Below are positions 63,627 through 64,000 of a stretch of 64,000 nucleotides of DNA, in pieces. The stretch comes from MFD04580-c1 sp963702995 (GTDB lineage: Bacteria; Planctomycetota; Phycisphaerae; Tepidisphaerales; Tepidisphaeraceae), in NCBI GenBank assembly GCA_963702995.1, contig OY969783.1, positions 2,170,001 to 2,234,000 of the forward strand, in the 5' to 3' direction. Below the pieces are notes generated by a model. It worked only from the letters and a program-made list of their open reading frames with translations. It did no database searches and was not told the origin of the DNA. Both the position numbers and the translations under genes were made by a program. The first letter of the stretch is position 1. Each line of letters begins with the position of its first letter.

Positions 63627-64000
63627 ATGAGAGCCAAGTCTTCCCGGGGACGGGCTGGCTCGGACAGAAAATCCCTGTGCGGCCGCCGTCGGATCGGTCG
63701 GCCGATCGGGGCTGCCCGGCTTCTGCTCGCCGTCTTGACCGCCTGTCTCATGCCGATCGGGCGTGGCGGGATAGCCCCTGTCGCTCTCGCGGCCGAACTC
63801 CCCGAGGCCCGACGGGCGGAGATCGAACGTCGCCGCGAAGCCTGGCTCGCCACCTGCAACGATCTTGCCCCCCTCGAAGGAAAGCACCGCTTCGATCAGA
63901 TCTTTCACTTCCGCATCGACGGAAAGGCGCTGGTCCTGGTCCCGCTGATTGAGCCGATCAAGAATCGCTCCACCCTGCGCGTCGATCTAGAGGGCGAGCC
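63627..64000 (+). CDS. secreted protein, cut by the window edge
   Basis: The frame is open from ATG 63627 to the end of the window (124 codons so far). A basic N-terminus and hydrophobic stretch (AARLLLAVLTACLMPIG) indicate export. The mature part begins ELPEARRAEIERRREAWLAT and continues FDQIFHFRIDGKALVLVPLI. An in-frame ATG at 63600 would add nine residues. Too little is present to name it. Confidence 0.6.
   Translation, partial: MRAKSSRGRAGSDRKSLCGRRRIGRPIGAARLLLAVLTACLMPIGRGGIAPVALAAELPEARRAEIERRREAWLATCNDLAPLEGKHRFDQIFHFRIDGKALVLVPLIEPIKNRSTLRVDLEGE

Overview
The window is 64 kb of GC-rich chromosome (roughly 60-65 percent G+C by eye). Its gene content fits a planctomycete, probably of the Phycisphaerae/Tepidisphaerales type: PEP-CTERM-like and LEPR-like surface signals, many lipoproteins, a ThuA-domain protein, a PQQ-type propeller, SASA esterase, GH63-like glucosidase, RHS proteins, and housekeeping genes scattered rather than held in large ribosomal operons. 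The taxonomic call is an inference from protein style only. No rRNA is present. Two tRNAs were found (Gly-GCC and Gln-TTG).

Layout. 1-611: a ParE-type toxin-antitoxin pair. 654-4388: a 3.7 kb integrative element in the 3' end of tRNA-Gly(GCC), bounded by 42-bp direct repeats, with a tyrosine recombinase, an ordered 3+3 array of 10-bp sites and a replacement tRNA terminator. 4.6-7.6 kb: a divergent IspD-like protein and PurA. 7.7-11.6 kb: a PEP-CTERM-like protein, a lipoprotein and an S10 carboxypeptidase. 11.7-13.7 kb: two adjacent toxin-antitoxin-like operons (VapC with a DUF104-like antitoxin; a nucleotidyltransferase with a winged-helix protein). 13.9-21.5 kb: NUDIX hydrolase, HupE/UreJ-like protein, GH63-like glucosidase, SASA esterase. 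21.5-26.0 kb: an RHS region with a variable C-terminus and candidate membrane immunity protein, displaced RHS fragments, a 30-bp repeat family and an ORF-less group II intron sitting in one repeat copy. 26.1-38.2 kb: NuoA, ThuA, PQQ propeller, a compact DNA methyltransferase, a PIN toxin with an in-frame amber codon, lactonase, ApaG plus a BamE-like protein, a MazG-like enzyme, and a GAF-PAS-GGDEF protein. 38.4-43.3 kb: Der, a CBS pair and RNase R. 43.8-48.6 kb: an AttEFGH-like ABC exporter operon. 48.8-53.9 kb: a metalloprotease, EF-G, and a winged-helix/nuclease-like protein. 54.3-61.8 kb: tRNA-Gln, then GlmU-like, prs, rplY, pth, rpsF, ssb, rplI and dnaB on one strand. The right edge holds a PEP-like protein, a WG-repeat lipoprotein and a truncated secreted protein.

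Two cross-cutting signals matter. First, about 16 single-base indels in 14 genes, often in short G or C runs and including rpsF (twice), rplI and RNase R, suggest residual sequencing errors; most apparent pseudogenes should be read in that light. Second, intergenic space carries several families of imperfect palindromes (units AAATCCGAA with 15-bp terminal repeats, GGATGAAGG, AACGCCAAG, and a 29-bp-arm family found inside a coding region). These may be mobile or RNA-level elements.
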